Notes: generated from the letters alone by a model not told the origin. A stretch of DNA of 64,000 nucleotides from Mesorhizobium wenxiniae (GCF_002284535.1 NZ_NPKH01000011.1:1-64000); one strand, 5' to 3'. Positions 35,152-42,960 are shown, counted from the stretch's first letter. A program made the numbers and translations.

Positions 35152-36453
35152 TCACTCAGCCGCGTAGGAAAGGCCTGAAGCTTCGGCGGCGGCCGCGCGC
35201 TCCATCCGCCGGATGCTGAAGTGCATCCAGGCAAAGCAGGTGGCGACGATGACGAAGAGCAGCATGAAGCAGCTCGACCAGACGCCGGTGAGGTCGTTGA
35301 CTGCGCCGAAGGCGATTGGCAGGATAAAGCCGCCGAGTCCGCCAATCATGCCGACAACGCCGCCGACCGCGCCGACACTCTGCGGGTAGTAAGCCGGGAT
35401 GTGCTTGTAGACGGCGGCCTTGCCAAGGCTCATGAAGAAGCCGAGCACGCAGGCAACGGCTATGAAGGCGAGCGGGCCGATCTCGAAATGGAAGGCGATC
35501 GGCCCGCTGATGCCGCGCACGACGTAGTCTGCCGAGGGGAGAGACAGAACGAGAGTCGCGACGGCACTGACCGCGAAGGTCCAGTAGAGCACGGTGCGGG
35601 CGCCGATCCGGTCGGAAAGCACGCCGCCATAGGCGCGGAAGATACTTGCAGGGATCGAATAGGCCGCGCCGATCATGCCGGCGGTCGCGATGCCGAAGCC
35701 GTAGACGCCGATCAGGTAGCGCGGCAACCACAGCGACAGCGCCACGAATGCACCGAAGGCGAAGAAATAATAGAAGGCGAAGCGCCAGACCTGCAGGTTC
35801 TTGAGCGGCGCGAATTCCTGCAAGAAACTTCTCGCGGGCGCTGCCTTGCCGGCGCGGCGCTCGCGGATGACCGGATCGTCGCCGGTCGTGAACCAGAAGA
35901 CGGCGGCCATGACGACGAGTGCTGCCGCCCAGATCAGCGCGACCGACTGCCAGCCCCAGGAGAGAAGCACGAACGGTGCCAGGAACTTGGTGACCGCGGC
36001 GCCGACATTGCCGACACCGAAAATGCCAAGCGCTGTGCCCTGCTTGCCGGCCGGGAAGAAGCGCGAGACATAGGCGACACCGACGGCGAAGGAACCACCG
36101 GCGAGCCCAACGCCTAACGCGGCGACGAGCATCTGTCCGTAGGTGTGCGCAAAAGCGAGCAGGAAGGTCGCGACCGCCGCCGCAAGCATGGTCGCGGTGT
36201 ATACCAGCCGTCCGCCAAAACGGTCGGTCCAAACACCGAGCACCATGCGCACGAGCGAACCGGTGAGGATCGGCGTGCCGACCAGCAGGCCGAACTCCGT
36301 CTCGTTCAGCCCAAGGTCCTGCTTTATGCGCACGCCGATGATTGAAAATATCGTCCACACCGCGAAGCAGACGGTGAAGGCGATGGTGGACATCACAAGC
36401 GCCTGCCGGGGAGCATTGTCCTGGCTGGGCGCGGCTGGGAGATTTGCGGTCAA
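35152..36453 (-). CDS. narK: MFS nitrate/nitrite transporter (NarK/NasA-type porter)
   Basis: 433 aa, twelve hydrophobic segments. Nitrate/nitrite-porter signatures are seen: GLLVGTPILTGSLVRMVLG in helix 2 with the substrate Arg, and two glycine-rich nitrate signature-like stretches (GVGLAGGSFAVGVAYVS and GAVGGVVGMIGGLGGFILPI). TTG 36453 is preceded by GGAG eight bases upstream, which is better than the ATG at 36393. It is the first gene of narK-nirB-nirD-nasA. Its leader is the second copy of the ANTAR-type leader, so nitrate-dependent antitermination is expected. Confidence 0.9.
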   Translation of the reverse strand: MTANLPAAPSQDNAPRQALVMSTIAFTVCFAVWTIFSIIGVRIKQDLGLNETEFGLLVGTPILTGSLVRMVLGVWTDRFGGRLVYTATMLAAAVATFLLAFAHTYGQMLVAALGVGLAGGSFAVGVAYVSRFFPAGKQGTALGIFGVGNVGAAVTKFLAPFVLLSWGWQSVALIWAAALVVMAAVFWFTTGDDPVIRERRAGKAAPARSFLQEFAPLKNLQVWRFAFYYFFAFGAFVALSLWLPRYLIGVYGFGIATAGMIGAAYSIPASIFRAYGGVLSDRIGARTVLYWTFAVSAVATLVLSLPSADYVVRGISGPIAFHFEIGPLAFIAVACVLGFFMSLGKAAVYKHIPAYYPQSVGAVGGVVGMIGGLGGFILPIAFGAVNDLTGVWSSCFMLLFVIVATCFAWMHFSIRRMERAAAAEASGLSYAAE

Positions 36454-36555
36454 CGTCTGGCTCCGGTTTGCGGCGTGGGAGGCACCGCGGATGTTTGTGG
36501 GTGAATGATCAGCGGCGCGGCATCGGTGCGTGCAACGAGACCGGGCTCGCCACGG

Positions 36556-36702
36556 TCAGGTCCTTGCTTTCCGTCTTGGCGCGCCGACGGGAAACAGCAG
36601 GAGCGCGGCGGTGAACAGCGCCGCCGTCAGCGCGCTGCTATCCAGAAAATCGCGGCGCGTGAAGTCCGCGAGGGACGCGCCAGTTCCGATCCGTTTCGTC
36701 AT
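36556..36702 (-). pseudogene. Truncated copy of the nrtA 5' end (48-codon Tat-signal-like ORF)
   Basis: The translation MTKRIGTGASLADFTRRDFL followed by a hydrophobic stretch and a short basic tail mirrors the first 30 or so residues of nrtA (MTKRIKTQSALTGVTRRDFL). It then diverges and stops. It sits downstream of the duplicated leader and upstream of narK, with the same GGAG ribosome site six bases before the ATG. It is most simply a leftover of the segment duplication that brought the leader. An intact, translated leader peptide cannot be excluded. Confidence 0.7.
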
Positions 36703-36755
36703 CGTCGTCTCCGGTTGGGCGCCGCTTGGGACCAGCGCCGTCGATCGCGTAAAAA

Positions 36756-36821
36756 CAAAAAAGCCGCCGGTCAGGTCTTTGCGCGTCCGTCCATCCGGGA
36801 TCGCGTATTGACCTGAGCGGC
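36756..36821 (-). terminator. Intrinsic leader terminator of the narK-nirBD-nasA operon
   Basis: On the minus strand GCCGCTCAGGTC pairs with GACCTGACCGGCGGC and is followed by TTTTTTG. The loop holds an inner hairpin (CGCG-A-TCC ... GGA ... CGCG). The ascending arm overlaps the second ANTAR-type hairpin, so the two structures are mutually exclusive, as antitermination requires. Confidence 0.75.
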
Positions 36822-36852
36822 AGCTTTGCCTGTAGCGCCCGCCTTTGGACGC
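36817..36852 (-). promoter_or_regulatory. ANTAR target, two hexaloop hairpins, copy B
   Basis: P1 (36835-36852) is GCGTCC-AAAGGC-GGGCGC; P2 (36817-36833) is a GGC stem with loop AAAGCT. Both six-base loops have A at position 1 and G at position 4, the published ANTAR-binding pattern. NasT, encoded at 41789-42388, is the expected ligand. Confidence 0.75.
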
Positions 36853-36888
36853 CATATCACTTGGCCCTTGCGGACCTACATTCTGAAA

Positions 36889-36904
36889 AGCAGGAAGCGT
36901 GCCA
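36889..36904 (-). promoter_or_regulatory. Sigma-54 (RpoN)-type promoter, copy B
   Basis: Read on the minus strand it is TGGCACGCTTCCTGCT, with GG and GC ten bases apart, close to the TGGCACG-N4-TTGC consensus. It lies about 35 bases before the ANTAR hairpins. Nitrogen control by NtrC is inferred. Confidence 0.75.
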
Positions 36905-37004
36905 ATTCGACAGCGCTCCAGATTATCGAATGAAATCAATCTAAACCGCAGCCGCGCGATTTTTGACCAAGCCCGGCAACGGATCAAAGATTAGTCAGAA
37001 TGCC

Positions 37005-37031
37005 TTGCACAGCAGCATAATATTTGTGCAA
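37005..37031. promoter_or_regulatory. Possible enhancer, TTGCAC-N15-GTGCAA dyad (copy B)
   Basis: The dyad lies about 100-130 bases upstream of the sigma-54 promoter, where NtrC enhancers sit. The spacing is longer than the usual NtrC site (N7 between TGCAC and GTGCA). The half TTGTGCAATGCGG recurs upstream of nasT. Confidence 0.35.
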
Positions 37032-37100
37032 TGCGGTAGATTGCCCATTGCCGATGCAGATTGCCAATTGTAGATGATGACGCGTTTTTCGGTCACGGCC

Positions 37101-37898
37101 TTACTCCGCGGCTTCCACGAAGCGGTGGCGTTCGTAGAGGAACTTCAGCACCGCCTCGCGGCAGCGCAGGAAGGTCCGGTCGGAGGAAAGCTCGATGCGC
37201 CGGCGCGGCCGGGCCAGCGGCACGGCAAGCACCTCGCCGATGGTCGCCGCCGGGCCGTTGGTCAACATGACAATGCGGTCGGACAACAGCACCGCCTCGT
37301 CGACATCGTGGGTGATCATGATCGTCGTCGAGCCAAGCCTCGAATGGATATCCATCACCGCATCCTGCAGATGAGCGCGCGTCAGCGCGTCAAGCGCGCC
37401 GAAGGGCTCGTCGAGCAACAGGATTTTCGGCTCCATGGCCAACGCGCGGGCGATGCCGACGCGCTGCTTCATGCCGCCCGATATTTCGGCGGGCCGCTTG
37501 TCCCTGGCATGCGCCATCTGCACGAGGTCGAGATTGCGCATGATCCAGTCGTGCCGTTCGGCCCGGCTCCTGGTGCGGCCGAACACCTTAGACACCGCCA
37601 GGTTGATGTTCTCGTAGACGGTGAGCCACGGCAAAAGGCTGTGGTTCTGGAACACCACGGCGCGCTCGGGTCCGGGGCTGTCGACCTCCTTGTCCTCAAG
37701 CAGCACGGCGCCGGCGGAGACTCTGGTCAGCCCGGCGATCAGGTTGAGCAAGGTCGACTTGCCGCAGCCGGAATGGCCGATGATGGAGACGAATTCGCCT
37801 TTGTCGATGGTCAGCCGGATGTCATTCAGCACCTCGCTGACCTGGCCGCCGCGGGCAAAGGATTTGTCGATATGGTCGAGTTTCAGGTAGGCCGTCAT
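37101..37898 (-). CDS. nrtC: Nitrate ABC transporter ATP-binding protein
   Basis: 265 aa, full for the single-domain NrtD/SsuB type. It has Walker A GHSGCGKSTLL, the Q-loop VFQNHSLLPWL, signature ISGGMKQRV, Walker B ILLLDEPFGALD and the switch His in MITHDVDEA. ATG 37898 is preceded by a GAGGAGAGGGG region. It is the last of nrtA-nrtB-nrtC, with the nrtB stop eleven bases away. The C-terminal regulatory domain of cyanobacterial NrtC is absent, so by length it corresponds to NrtD; I keep nrtC as the third gene of a three-gene operon. Confidence 0.9.
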   Translation of the reverse strand: MTAYLKLDHIDKSFARGGQVSEVLNDIRLTIDKGEFVSIIGHSGCGKSTLLNLIAGLTRVSAGAVLLEDKEVDSPGPERAVVFQNHSLLPWLTVYENINLAVSKVFGRTRSRAERHDWIMRNLDLVQMAHARDKRPAEISGGMKQRVGIARALAMEPKILLLDEPFGALDALTRAHLQDAVMDIHSRLGSTTIMITHDVDEAVLLSDRIVMLTNGPAATIGEVLAVPLARPRRRIELSSDRTFLRCREAVLKFLYERHRFVEAAE

Positions 37899-37909
37899 CG
37901 CCCCTCTCC

Positions 37910-38806
37910 TCACTTTGCCGTTGTGCCGCGGGTGACGAAGGCGCCGACCGCCGCGACCAGGCGGTCGAGGCAGAAGCCGGTGACGCCGATATAGGCGAGC
38001 GCGACGATGATGTCGGGCAGCCGCGACGAGTTCCAGGCATCCCAGATGAAGAAGCCGATGCCGACGCCGCCTGTCAGCATTTCGGCGGCGACGATGGCAA
38101 GCCAGGACAGACCGATGCCGATGCGCAGGCCGGTGAAGATGTAGGGCGCTGCGGCCGGCACCATGATCTTTACGAAGAACTCGAGCTGGTTGAGCCGGAG
38201 GATGCGGGCGACGTTGCGGTAGTCCTCGGGGATGTTGCGGACGCCGACGGCGGTGTTGATGATCACCGGCCAGATCGAGGTGATGAAGATGACGAAGATC
38301 GCCGATGGGCTGGAATCGCGGAAGGCGGCCAGCGACAGCGGCAGCCAGGCGAGCGGCGGCACGGTGCGCAGGATCTGGAACACAGGGTCGAGGCCGCGCA
38401 TCGCCCAGATCGATTGGCCGACCAGCGCGCCGAGCGCAACGCCGACGATTGCAGCCAGGCCGAAGCCGATGGCGACGCGCTGCAGCGAGATCAGCACCCG
38501 CCAGGCCAGTCCGATATCCTGCGGACCATAGTCGAAGAACGGATGGGCGATCAGATCGTAGGCCTCGTTCCATACCTGGCTGGGTGGCGGCAAGCTGGCG
38601 TTGGGCGACGAGCAGGCGATCTGCCAGATGACGAGCATGACGACGATGACGACTGCCGGCGGCACCAGCGTGCTTGCCAGCTTGCCGGTGATCGCGGCGG
38701 GATCGAAGCGGCGCCTCACCTTGGCGGTGAAAGCTATGACCTCTGCGGGCTTGGCAGGCGTGGGGAACGCCTTCACCTTGGTGTCCTCGATGGCTTGGAT
38801 AGACAT
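37910..38806 (-). CDS. nrtB: Nitrate ABC transporter permease
   Basis: 298 aa. It has six or so membrane segments, starting with LVPPAVVIVVMLVIWQIACS. The BPD-type inner-membrane domain has the EAA-type loop region near NVARILRLNQLEFFVKIMVP and GLRIGIGLSWLAIVAAEML. The cytoplasmic N-terminus is about 45 residues. It forms the channel with the substrate-binding protein NrtA and the ATPase. The gene lies 65 bases after nrtA. Confidence 0.92.
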   Translation of the reverse strand: MSIQAIEDTKVKAFPTPAKPAEVIAFTAKVRRRFDPAAITGKLASTLVPPAVVIVVMLVIWQIACSSPNASLPPPSQVWNEAYDLIAHPFFDYGPQDIGLAWRVLISLQRVAIGFGLAAIVGVALGALVGQSIWAMRGLDPVFQILRTVPPLAWLPLSLAAFRDSSPSAIFVIFITSIWPVIINTAVGVRNIPEDYRNVARILRLNQLEFFVKIMVPAAAPYIFTGLRIGIGLSWLAIVAAEMLTGGVGIGFFIWDAWNSSRLPDIIVALAYIGVTGFCLDRLVAAVGAFVTRGTTAK

Positions 38807-38871
38807 TTCGCAAAAGCTCCTTGAGCACGTGGAGTGACAGGCGGCGCCAACGGCGCCGCTTGCCGTCTACG

Positions 38872-40188
38872 TCAGGCCGATGCCTTGATCTTGAGGCTGT
38901 CGAGATAGGCGGACGGGTTGGCCGGATCGAAGATCTTGCCGTCGAAGAAGGTCTCCACGCCGCGCGACGAGGATGCCGGTATGTCGCTTGCCGCGACGCC
39001 GAGATCCTTGGCCGCCTCGCGCCACAAATCCTCGCGGTTGACCTGATCGACCAGCGCGTTGATGTCGGTGGTCGGCGCGAACTTGCCCCAACGGATGTTC
39101 TCGGCCAGGAACCAGCTGTCATGGCTCTTGAACGGATAGGACACGCCGTCCTTCCAGAACTTCATGTAGAGGTCGGTGCCGTTGGCGACTCGGCCGTTGC
39201 CGTAGTTGATGTCGCCCTTGAGGCGGCCGATGATGTCGGGGGTCGGCACGTTCATCCATTGCCGCTTGCCGATGATGGCGGCCATCTCGTCCTTGTTCTC
39301 CTTGGCCTCGCACCATTGCTGGGCTGCCATGACGGCCATCAGGATCGCCTTGGTGGCGTTCGGGTTCTTCTCGATGAAAGCGGCGCGCAGGCCGAGCGCC
39401 TTTTCGGGATGGCCCTTCCACAATTCTCCTGTGGTGGCGGCGGTGAAGCCGACGCCCTGGTGGACGAGCTGCTCGTTCCACGGCTCGCCGACGCAGAAGA
39501 CGTCCATGTTGCCGACCTTCATGTTGGCGACCATCTGCGGCGGCGGCACGACGATGGTCGAGACGTCCTTGTCGGGATCGATGCCGCCGGCGGCCAGCCA
39601 GTAGCGCAGCCAGAGATCATGGGTACCGCCCGGGAAGGTCATGGCGGCCTTGACCTCCTTGCCCTCGGCCTTCTTGGCGGCGAAGGCCTCCTTCAGCTTG
39701 GAGGCGTCGAGGCCGACGCCGGTGGCTGCGTATTCCTTGGCGACGGAAATGCCCTGGCAGTCGTAGTTCAGCCGCGCGACGATCGCCATCGGCATCGGCT
39801 GGTTGTTCTGCGTCACCTTGCCGGTATGCATAAGGTAAGGCATCGGCGTCAGGATATGGGCGCCGTCGATGCCGTTGGCTTCGCCGCCAAGCATCAGATT
39901 GTCGCGTGTCGCGCCCCAGGAGGCCTGCTTGAGCACCTCGACATCGGGCATGCCGAATTTTTCGAACAGGCCCTTCTCCTTGGCGATCATCAGCGGCGCT
40001 GCATCGGTCAGCGCGATGAAGCCTAGCTTGGCGCCGGTGACTTCCGGCGCTGCCGTCCCCGCATAGGCGCCGGACGGCAGCAGCGCGCGTGCCGCCGCCA
40101 GCGTTGCCGCGGTGGCCGCGCTCACCATCAGGAAATCGCGGCGCGTTACACCCGTGAGGGCGGATTGGGTTTTGATGCGTTTCGTCAT
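38872..40188 (-). CDS. nrtA: Nitrate ABC transporter substrate-binding protein (Tat-exported)
   Basis: 438 aa. The N-terminus has a twin-arginine signal, TRRDFLMVSAATAATLAAA, cleaved probably near AYA-G. The mature protein has the NrtA/CmpA pattern: GAKLGFIALTDAAPLMIAKE, QASWGATRDNLMLGG, a DGAHILTPMPYLM pocket, TFPGGTHDLWLRYWL and VGEPWNEQLV. GGAG six bases upstream fixes ATG 40188; an ATG two codons earlier is directly on the ribosome site. It binds nitrate in the periplasm for NrtBC. It is headed by a sigma-54/ANTAR leader. Confidence 0.93.
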   Translation of the reverse strand: MTKRIKTQSALTGVTRRDFLMVSAATAATLAAARALLPSGAYAGTAAPEVTGAKLGFIALTDAAPLMIAKEKGLFEKFGMPDVEVLKQASWGATRDNLMLGGEANGIDGAHILTPMPYLMHTGKVTQNNQPMPMAIVARLNYDCQGISVAKEYAATGVGLDASKLKEAFAAKKAEGKEVKAAMTFPGGTHDLWLRYWLAAGGIDPDKDVSTIVVPPPQMVANMKVGNMDVFCVGEPWNEQLVHQGVGFTAATTGELWKGHPEKALGLRAAFIEKNPNATKAILMAVMAAQQWCEAKENKDEMAAIIGKRQWMNVPTPDIIGRLKGDINYGNGRVANGTDLYMKFWKDGVSYPFKSHDSWFLAENIRWGKFAPTTDINALVDQVNREDLWREAAKDLGVAASDIPASSSRGVETFFDGKIFDPANPSAYLDSLKIKASA

Positions 40189-40249
40189 CGTCATCTCCGG
40201 TTGGGCGCGGCTTGGGATCTGCGCCGTCGATTGCGTCTTGGACCAAAAC

Positions 40250-40313
40250 AAAAAAGCCGCCAGCCAGGCCGCGCGCGTCCGTCCATCCGGGATCGCGTGT
40301 TGACCTGAGCGGC
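40250..40313 (-). terminator. Intrinsic leader terminator of nrtABC
   Basis: On the minus strand GCCGCTCAGG pairs with CCTGGCTGGCGGC before TTTTTTG. The stem is a little weaker than copy B. It begins within the second ANTAR-type hairpin, so formation of the hairpins would prevent it. Confidence 0.75.
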
Positions 40314-40344
40314 AGCTTTGCCTGCAGCGCCCGCCATTGGACGC
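40309..40344 (-). promoter_or_regulatory. ANTAR target, two hexaloop hairpins, copy A
   Basis: P1 (40327-40344) is GCGTCC-AATGGC-GGGCGC, a six-base-pair stem with one G-U pair. P2 (40309-40325) is GCAGGC-AAAGCT-GCCGC with one bulged A. Both loops have A1 and G4. ANTAR proteins such as NasR and NasT bind this arrangement to stop terminator formation. Confidence 0.8.
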
Positions 40345-40381
40345 CTATTCCGTGACCCCGAGAAGAGTCTGCCTATTGCAA

Positions 40382-40397
40382 AGCAGGAACCGTGCCA
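40382..40397 (-). promoter_or_regulatory. Sigma-54 (RpoN)-type promoter of nrtABC
   Basis: TGGCACGGTTCCTGCT on the minus strand, with GG-N10-GC spacing. It is 38 bases before the first ANTAR hairpin. Confidence 0.78.
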
Positions 40398-40500
40398 GTT
40401 TCGGAATGGATGCCAAACATCAATGAGATCAACGGCATGCCACAATCGTGGGCGCGCTGGCCCGCTGGGCGAGCAAGCCAAAGTTTGTTCATTAGCGCAT

Positions 40501-40523
40501 TTGCACGCATAATTTTTGTGCAA
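40501..40523. promoter_or_regulatory. Possible enhancer, TTGCAC-N11-GTGCAA dyad (copy A)
   Basis: Perfect six-base arms about 105 bases upstream of the sigma-54 promoter. The position suits an NtrC enhancer, but the spacing is four bases longer than the classical site. Confidence 0.4.
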
Positions 40524-40547
40524 CGCACAAGAATGGCGCGAAAATGA

Positions 40548-41786
40548 TCAGGCTTCGGCGCGCGCCAATTTCTGCCCGGCAATATAGGCGTCGATCTCGT
40601 CGGGATCGAATATCTGGCCATCGAAGAAACCATCGGGGCCGAGCACCAGACTGGCGCCGGCGGAGCCGACAGGTGTGGCAGACGCCAGCGCGCCCTCGAC
40701 CTTAGAATTGGCGCCGGGAAGTGCGACGCCGAGCGGCTTCAGCGCCGACCGGTAAAGATCGGGGCGGTAGCAGTCGCGAGCAATAGCGAGGTTTTCCGGC
40801 GTGTGCGCGACATGCCCCCAGCGCACCATCTGCGTGTAGAACCACAGCGCATGGCTCTTCCACGGAAAGTTCGCGGCCTTGTCGAAGGGCAGGAAGAAAT
40901 CCTCGACCGTTCGTTCCGCGCCACCGCCGAGTTGGAGATGTCCGCTCAGGATCGGCATCTGCACTGCCGCATGCAGGCCGAGGAAGGCAGGCTGCGCCAT
41001 CAGCGCGGCCAGTTCGCCGCGGTTTGCCGGATCCTGGCACCAGCGCGCAGCGTGATGGAGCGCGCGCAGCAGGGCTGAAAGGGCTTCGGGGTGTTTTTCG
41101 GCCCAGGCCTTGCGCACGCCGACGACTTTTTCGGGGCTGGTCCTCCAGATAGCGGCCTTGACCGTGGCGATATGGCCGGTGCCGGCGGCAACCGAGACGC
41201 TGTTCCAGGGTTCGCCGGCGCAGTAGCCGTCGATCCTGCCGGCGGCGAGTGCGTCGGCCATGAAGGGCGGCGGCACGATGACGATTTCTATTTCGCGCGA
41301 CGGATCGATGCCGCAGGCCGCGAGCCAGTAGCGCAGTTCGTAATTGTGTCCGGAGTGCGGATGCACGACCGCAAAGCGCAGCGGGTCGCGACCGGCATTT
41401 GCCCGTTCACGGATTAGCGCTCCCAAGGCCTTGCCGGCTCGCGCCGGATCGAGGTCGGGCAAGGCGCCGTGCGCGGCCATGCCCGCCCAGACCACGTTCG
41501 AAACCGTTACGCAATTGCCGCCCAGTCCCAGCGAGAACGGCACGATCGTATCGGAGGCGAGTGGCGTGAGCCCCAGATTGCAGGCGATCGGCATCGGCCC
41601 CAGCATATGCGCCAGATCGAAATGCCCGATCGCGATGCGGTCGCGGATGTTGGCCCAGGATGTCTCGCGACTGAGCGTCAGGTCGACGCCTTCGCGCGCG
41701 GCAAAGCCGATCTCGCGCGCTGCGACAAGAACCGCGCTGTCGAAGAGCGGTATGAAACCGGCATTGATCTGGTGTTCGGCCGCCAT
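40548..41786 (-). CDS. nasS: Nitrate/nitrite sensor NasS
   Basis: 412 aa. It is homologous to NrtA (INAGFIPLFDSAVLVAAREI, ETSWANIRDRIAIGHFDLAH, AVVHPHSGHNYELRYWLAACG, CAGEPWNSVSVA) but has no export signal, so it stays in the cytoplasm. In rhizobia, Paracoccus and Azotobacter NasS holds NasT inactive until nitrate or nitrite binds. It begins two bases after the nasT stop; GGAGAGAG precedes ATG 41786. A TTG at 41792 overlapping nasT is an alternative. Confidence 0.9.
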   Translation of the reverse strand: MAAEHQINAGFIPLFDSAVLVAAREIGFAAREGVDLTLSRETSWANIRDRIAIGHFDLAHMLGPMPIACNLGLTPLASDTIVPFSLGLGGNCVTVSNVVWAGMAAHGALPDLDPARAGKALGALIRERANAGRDPLRFAVVHPHSGHNYELRYWLAACGIDPSREIEIVIVPPPFMADALAAGRIDGYCAGEPWNSVSVAAGTGHIATVKAAIWRTSPEKVVGVRKAWAEKHPEALSALLRALHHAARWCQDPANRGELAALMAQPAFLGLHAAVQMPILSGHLQLGGGAERTVEDFFLPFDKAANFPWKSHALWFYTQMVRWGHVAHTPENLAIARDCYRPDLYRSALKPLGVALPGANSKVEGALASATPVGSAGASLVLGPDGFFDGQIFDPDEIDAYIAGQKLARAEA

Positions 41787-41788
41787 GC

Positions 41789-42388
41789 TCAACTCTCTCC
41801 GGGATCCAGAAGGCCTGCCGCCGTCACTAGGCTCTGCGCGATTTCGCTGATCTTGCGGTTCTGGTTCATGGCGGTCTTGCGCAGAAGCGTGTAGGCCGCG
41901 TCCTCCGACACGCCGCGCGACCTCATAAGGATGCCCTTGGCGCGGTCGATGACCTTGCGGTCCTCCAATTCACTGCGGGCTTCTTCCAGTTCGCGCGCCA
42001 TACGCGAGAACGCGTTGAAGCGGCTGATCGCCATTTCGAGGATCGGCTTGACGCGCTCCTGGCGCAGCCCGTCGACGACATAGGCGGAGACCCCCGCTGC
42101 CACCGCAGCTTCGATCGAAGCCTGATCCGACCGATCCACGAACATGGCGATCGGCCGCTTCACCACGCGCGACAACTGGAACATGTTTTCAAGCATGTCG
42201 CGGTTGGGATTTTCGAGGTCGATGACGATCACGTCCGGTTCGATCTCGGCGATGCGCCGCGCTATTCCGGCAACATCGTGAACGACCGTGACCTGCTCAT
42301 GCCCGGCCTCCCGCAATCCCGCCTCGATGATGGAGGCGCGGATGTGGTTTTCGTCGATCACCAGGACCGTGAGGGATTTCCGGATCAT
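41789..42388 (-). CDS. nasT: ANTAR-domain response-regulator-like antiterminator NasT
   Basis: 199 aa from ATG 42388. The receiver-like domain has VLVIDENHIRASIIEAGL and DVIVIDLENPNRDMLE. The C-terminal ANTAR domain has LEDRKVIDRAKGILMRSRG and DAAYTLLRKTAMNQNRKI with the conserved aromatic and Arg positions. NasT binds leader hairpins to allow transcription past a terminator; both such leaders are in this window. An earlier TTG at 42421 exists. The ribosome site is weak. Confidence 0.93.
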   Translation of the reverse strand: MIRKSLTVLVIDENHIRASIIEAGLREAGHEQVTVVHDVAGIARRIAEIEPDVIVIDLENPNRDMLENMFQLSRVVKRPIAMFVDRSDQASIEAAVAAGVSAYVVDGLRQERVKPILEMAISRFNAFSRMARELEEARSELEDRKVIDRAKGILMRSRGVSEDAAYTLLRKTAMNQNRKISEIAQSLVTAAGLLDPGES

Positions 42389-42396
42389 GCCGCATT

Positions 42397-42421
42397 TTGC
42401 GCACGCCGCGCGATTGTGCAA
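42397..42421. promoter_or_regulatory. Imperfect GTGCAA dyad upstream of nasT
   Basis: TTGCGC ... TTGTGCAA, with the right half and following ATGCGG the same as at 37024-37036. It hints that nasTS and the narK operon share a regulator. Confidence 0.3.
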
Positions 42422-42596
42422 TGCGGCATGTTGAGAATTGACGCAGTTATCGCTTCGGGGACTGCCATATGTTCGCGCAGCTGGCCCGTTAAGCTTCTTT
42501 AAATACCATTCATAGGGTCTACTTTGCTTTTGTATCGCCTGCGCTATCTTTCAGTTTGCGAACCTTGTCTCGCTGGCTAGAAGATTGGAGGTTTCC

Positions 42597-42917
42597 ATGG
42601 ATCGGCGATCATTTTTGACAGGAATGTTTGGCATTGCTGGGGCAGCAGCCCTTGCGAGCGCAGTTCGGCCCATCAACGCGGTCGCCGGCGTACCGGGCGC
42701 CAGAAGTGGCATTCTCGATGAACTCGACGCGCCGGATACGGAAGCCTTCGAGGATGAAGATACGCAAGCGGAGCCGGTCCGCCATCGGAGCTGGCACCGC
42801 AGGCGGCGGCGCAGGCGGCGCGCTTGGAGAAGGATCTGCCGTCGTTACTGGCGAAATGGCTATCGGCGCGTCCGGTGCCGTCGCAGGCGTGTTTGGGTCT
42901 GGGATTGGTATTACTAG
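42597..42917 (+). CDS. Small Tat-signal protein with Arg-rich C-terminus
   Basis: 106 aa. MDRRSFLTGMFGIAGAAALA is a compact twin-arginine signal, probably cut after AVA near residue 34. A short acidic segment follows (DELDAPDTEAFEDEDTQ). The last 40 residues are extraordinarily rich in Arg and Trp (SWHRRRRRRRRAWRRICRRY). It is exported, of unknown function; similar short proteins are known to me from Mesorhizobium annotations. GATTGGAGG precedes the ATG. Another frame over the basic part is Gly/Ala-rich, so a frameshift in the tail is conceivable. Confidence 0.65.
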   Translation: MDRRSFLTGMFGIAGAAALASAVRPINAVAGVPGARSGILDELDAPDTEAFEDEDTQAEPVRHRSWHRRRRRRRRAWRRICRRYWRNGYRRVRCRRRRVWVWDWYY

Positions 42918-42927
42918 CAGCTAGTGT

Positions 42928-42960
42928 GCTGAAAATCCCGGTGGTTGCCGGGGTTTCAGC
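42928..42960. terminator. Hairpin after the Tat-signal gene
   Basis: GCTGAAA and TTTCAGC flank a second paired block (TCCCGG / CCGGGG) around a six-base loop. No U tract follows. The position, 11 bases after the stop, suits termination. Confidence 0.5.

Larger units (their letters stand above)
36646..36904 (-). repeat. Duplicated promoter-leader segment, copy B (upstream of narK)
   Basis: Closely matches 40131-40397 (copy A) across the sigma-54-type promoter, both hairpins, terminator, ribosome site and the first codons of nrtA. Similarity ends at the promoter's upstream edge (36904/40397). On the nrtA side it fades within the signal sequence. Confidence 0.85.
40131..40397 (-). repeat. Duplicated promoter-leader segment, copy A (upstream of nrtA)
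   Basis: Presumed parent of the copy at 36646-36904, because it fronts an intact nrtA. See that entry for the shared parts. Confidence 0.85.

Noticed and set aside
37101..39122. A single 673-codon frame ending in the nrtC sequence, suggesting a fusion protein
   Set aside because: Only the last 265 codons are real (nrtC from 37898). The upstream part is the wrong frame of nrtB and nrtA, which are intact in another frame.
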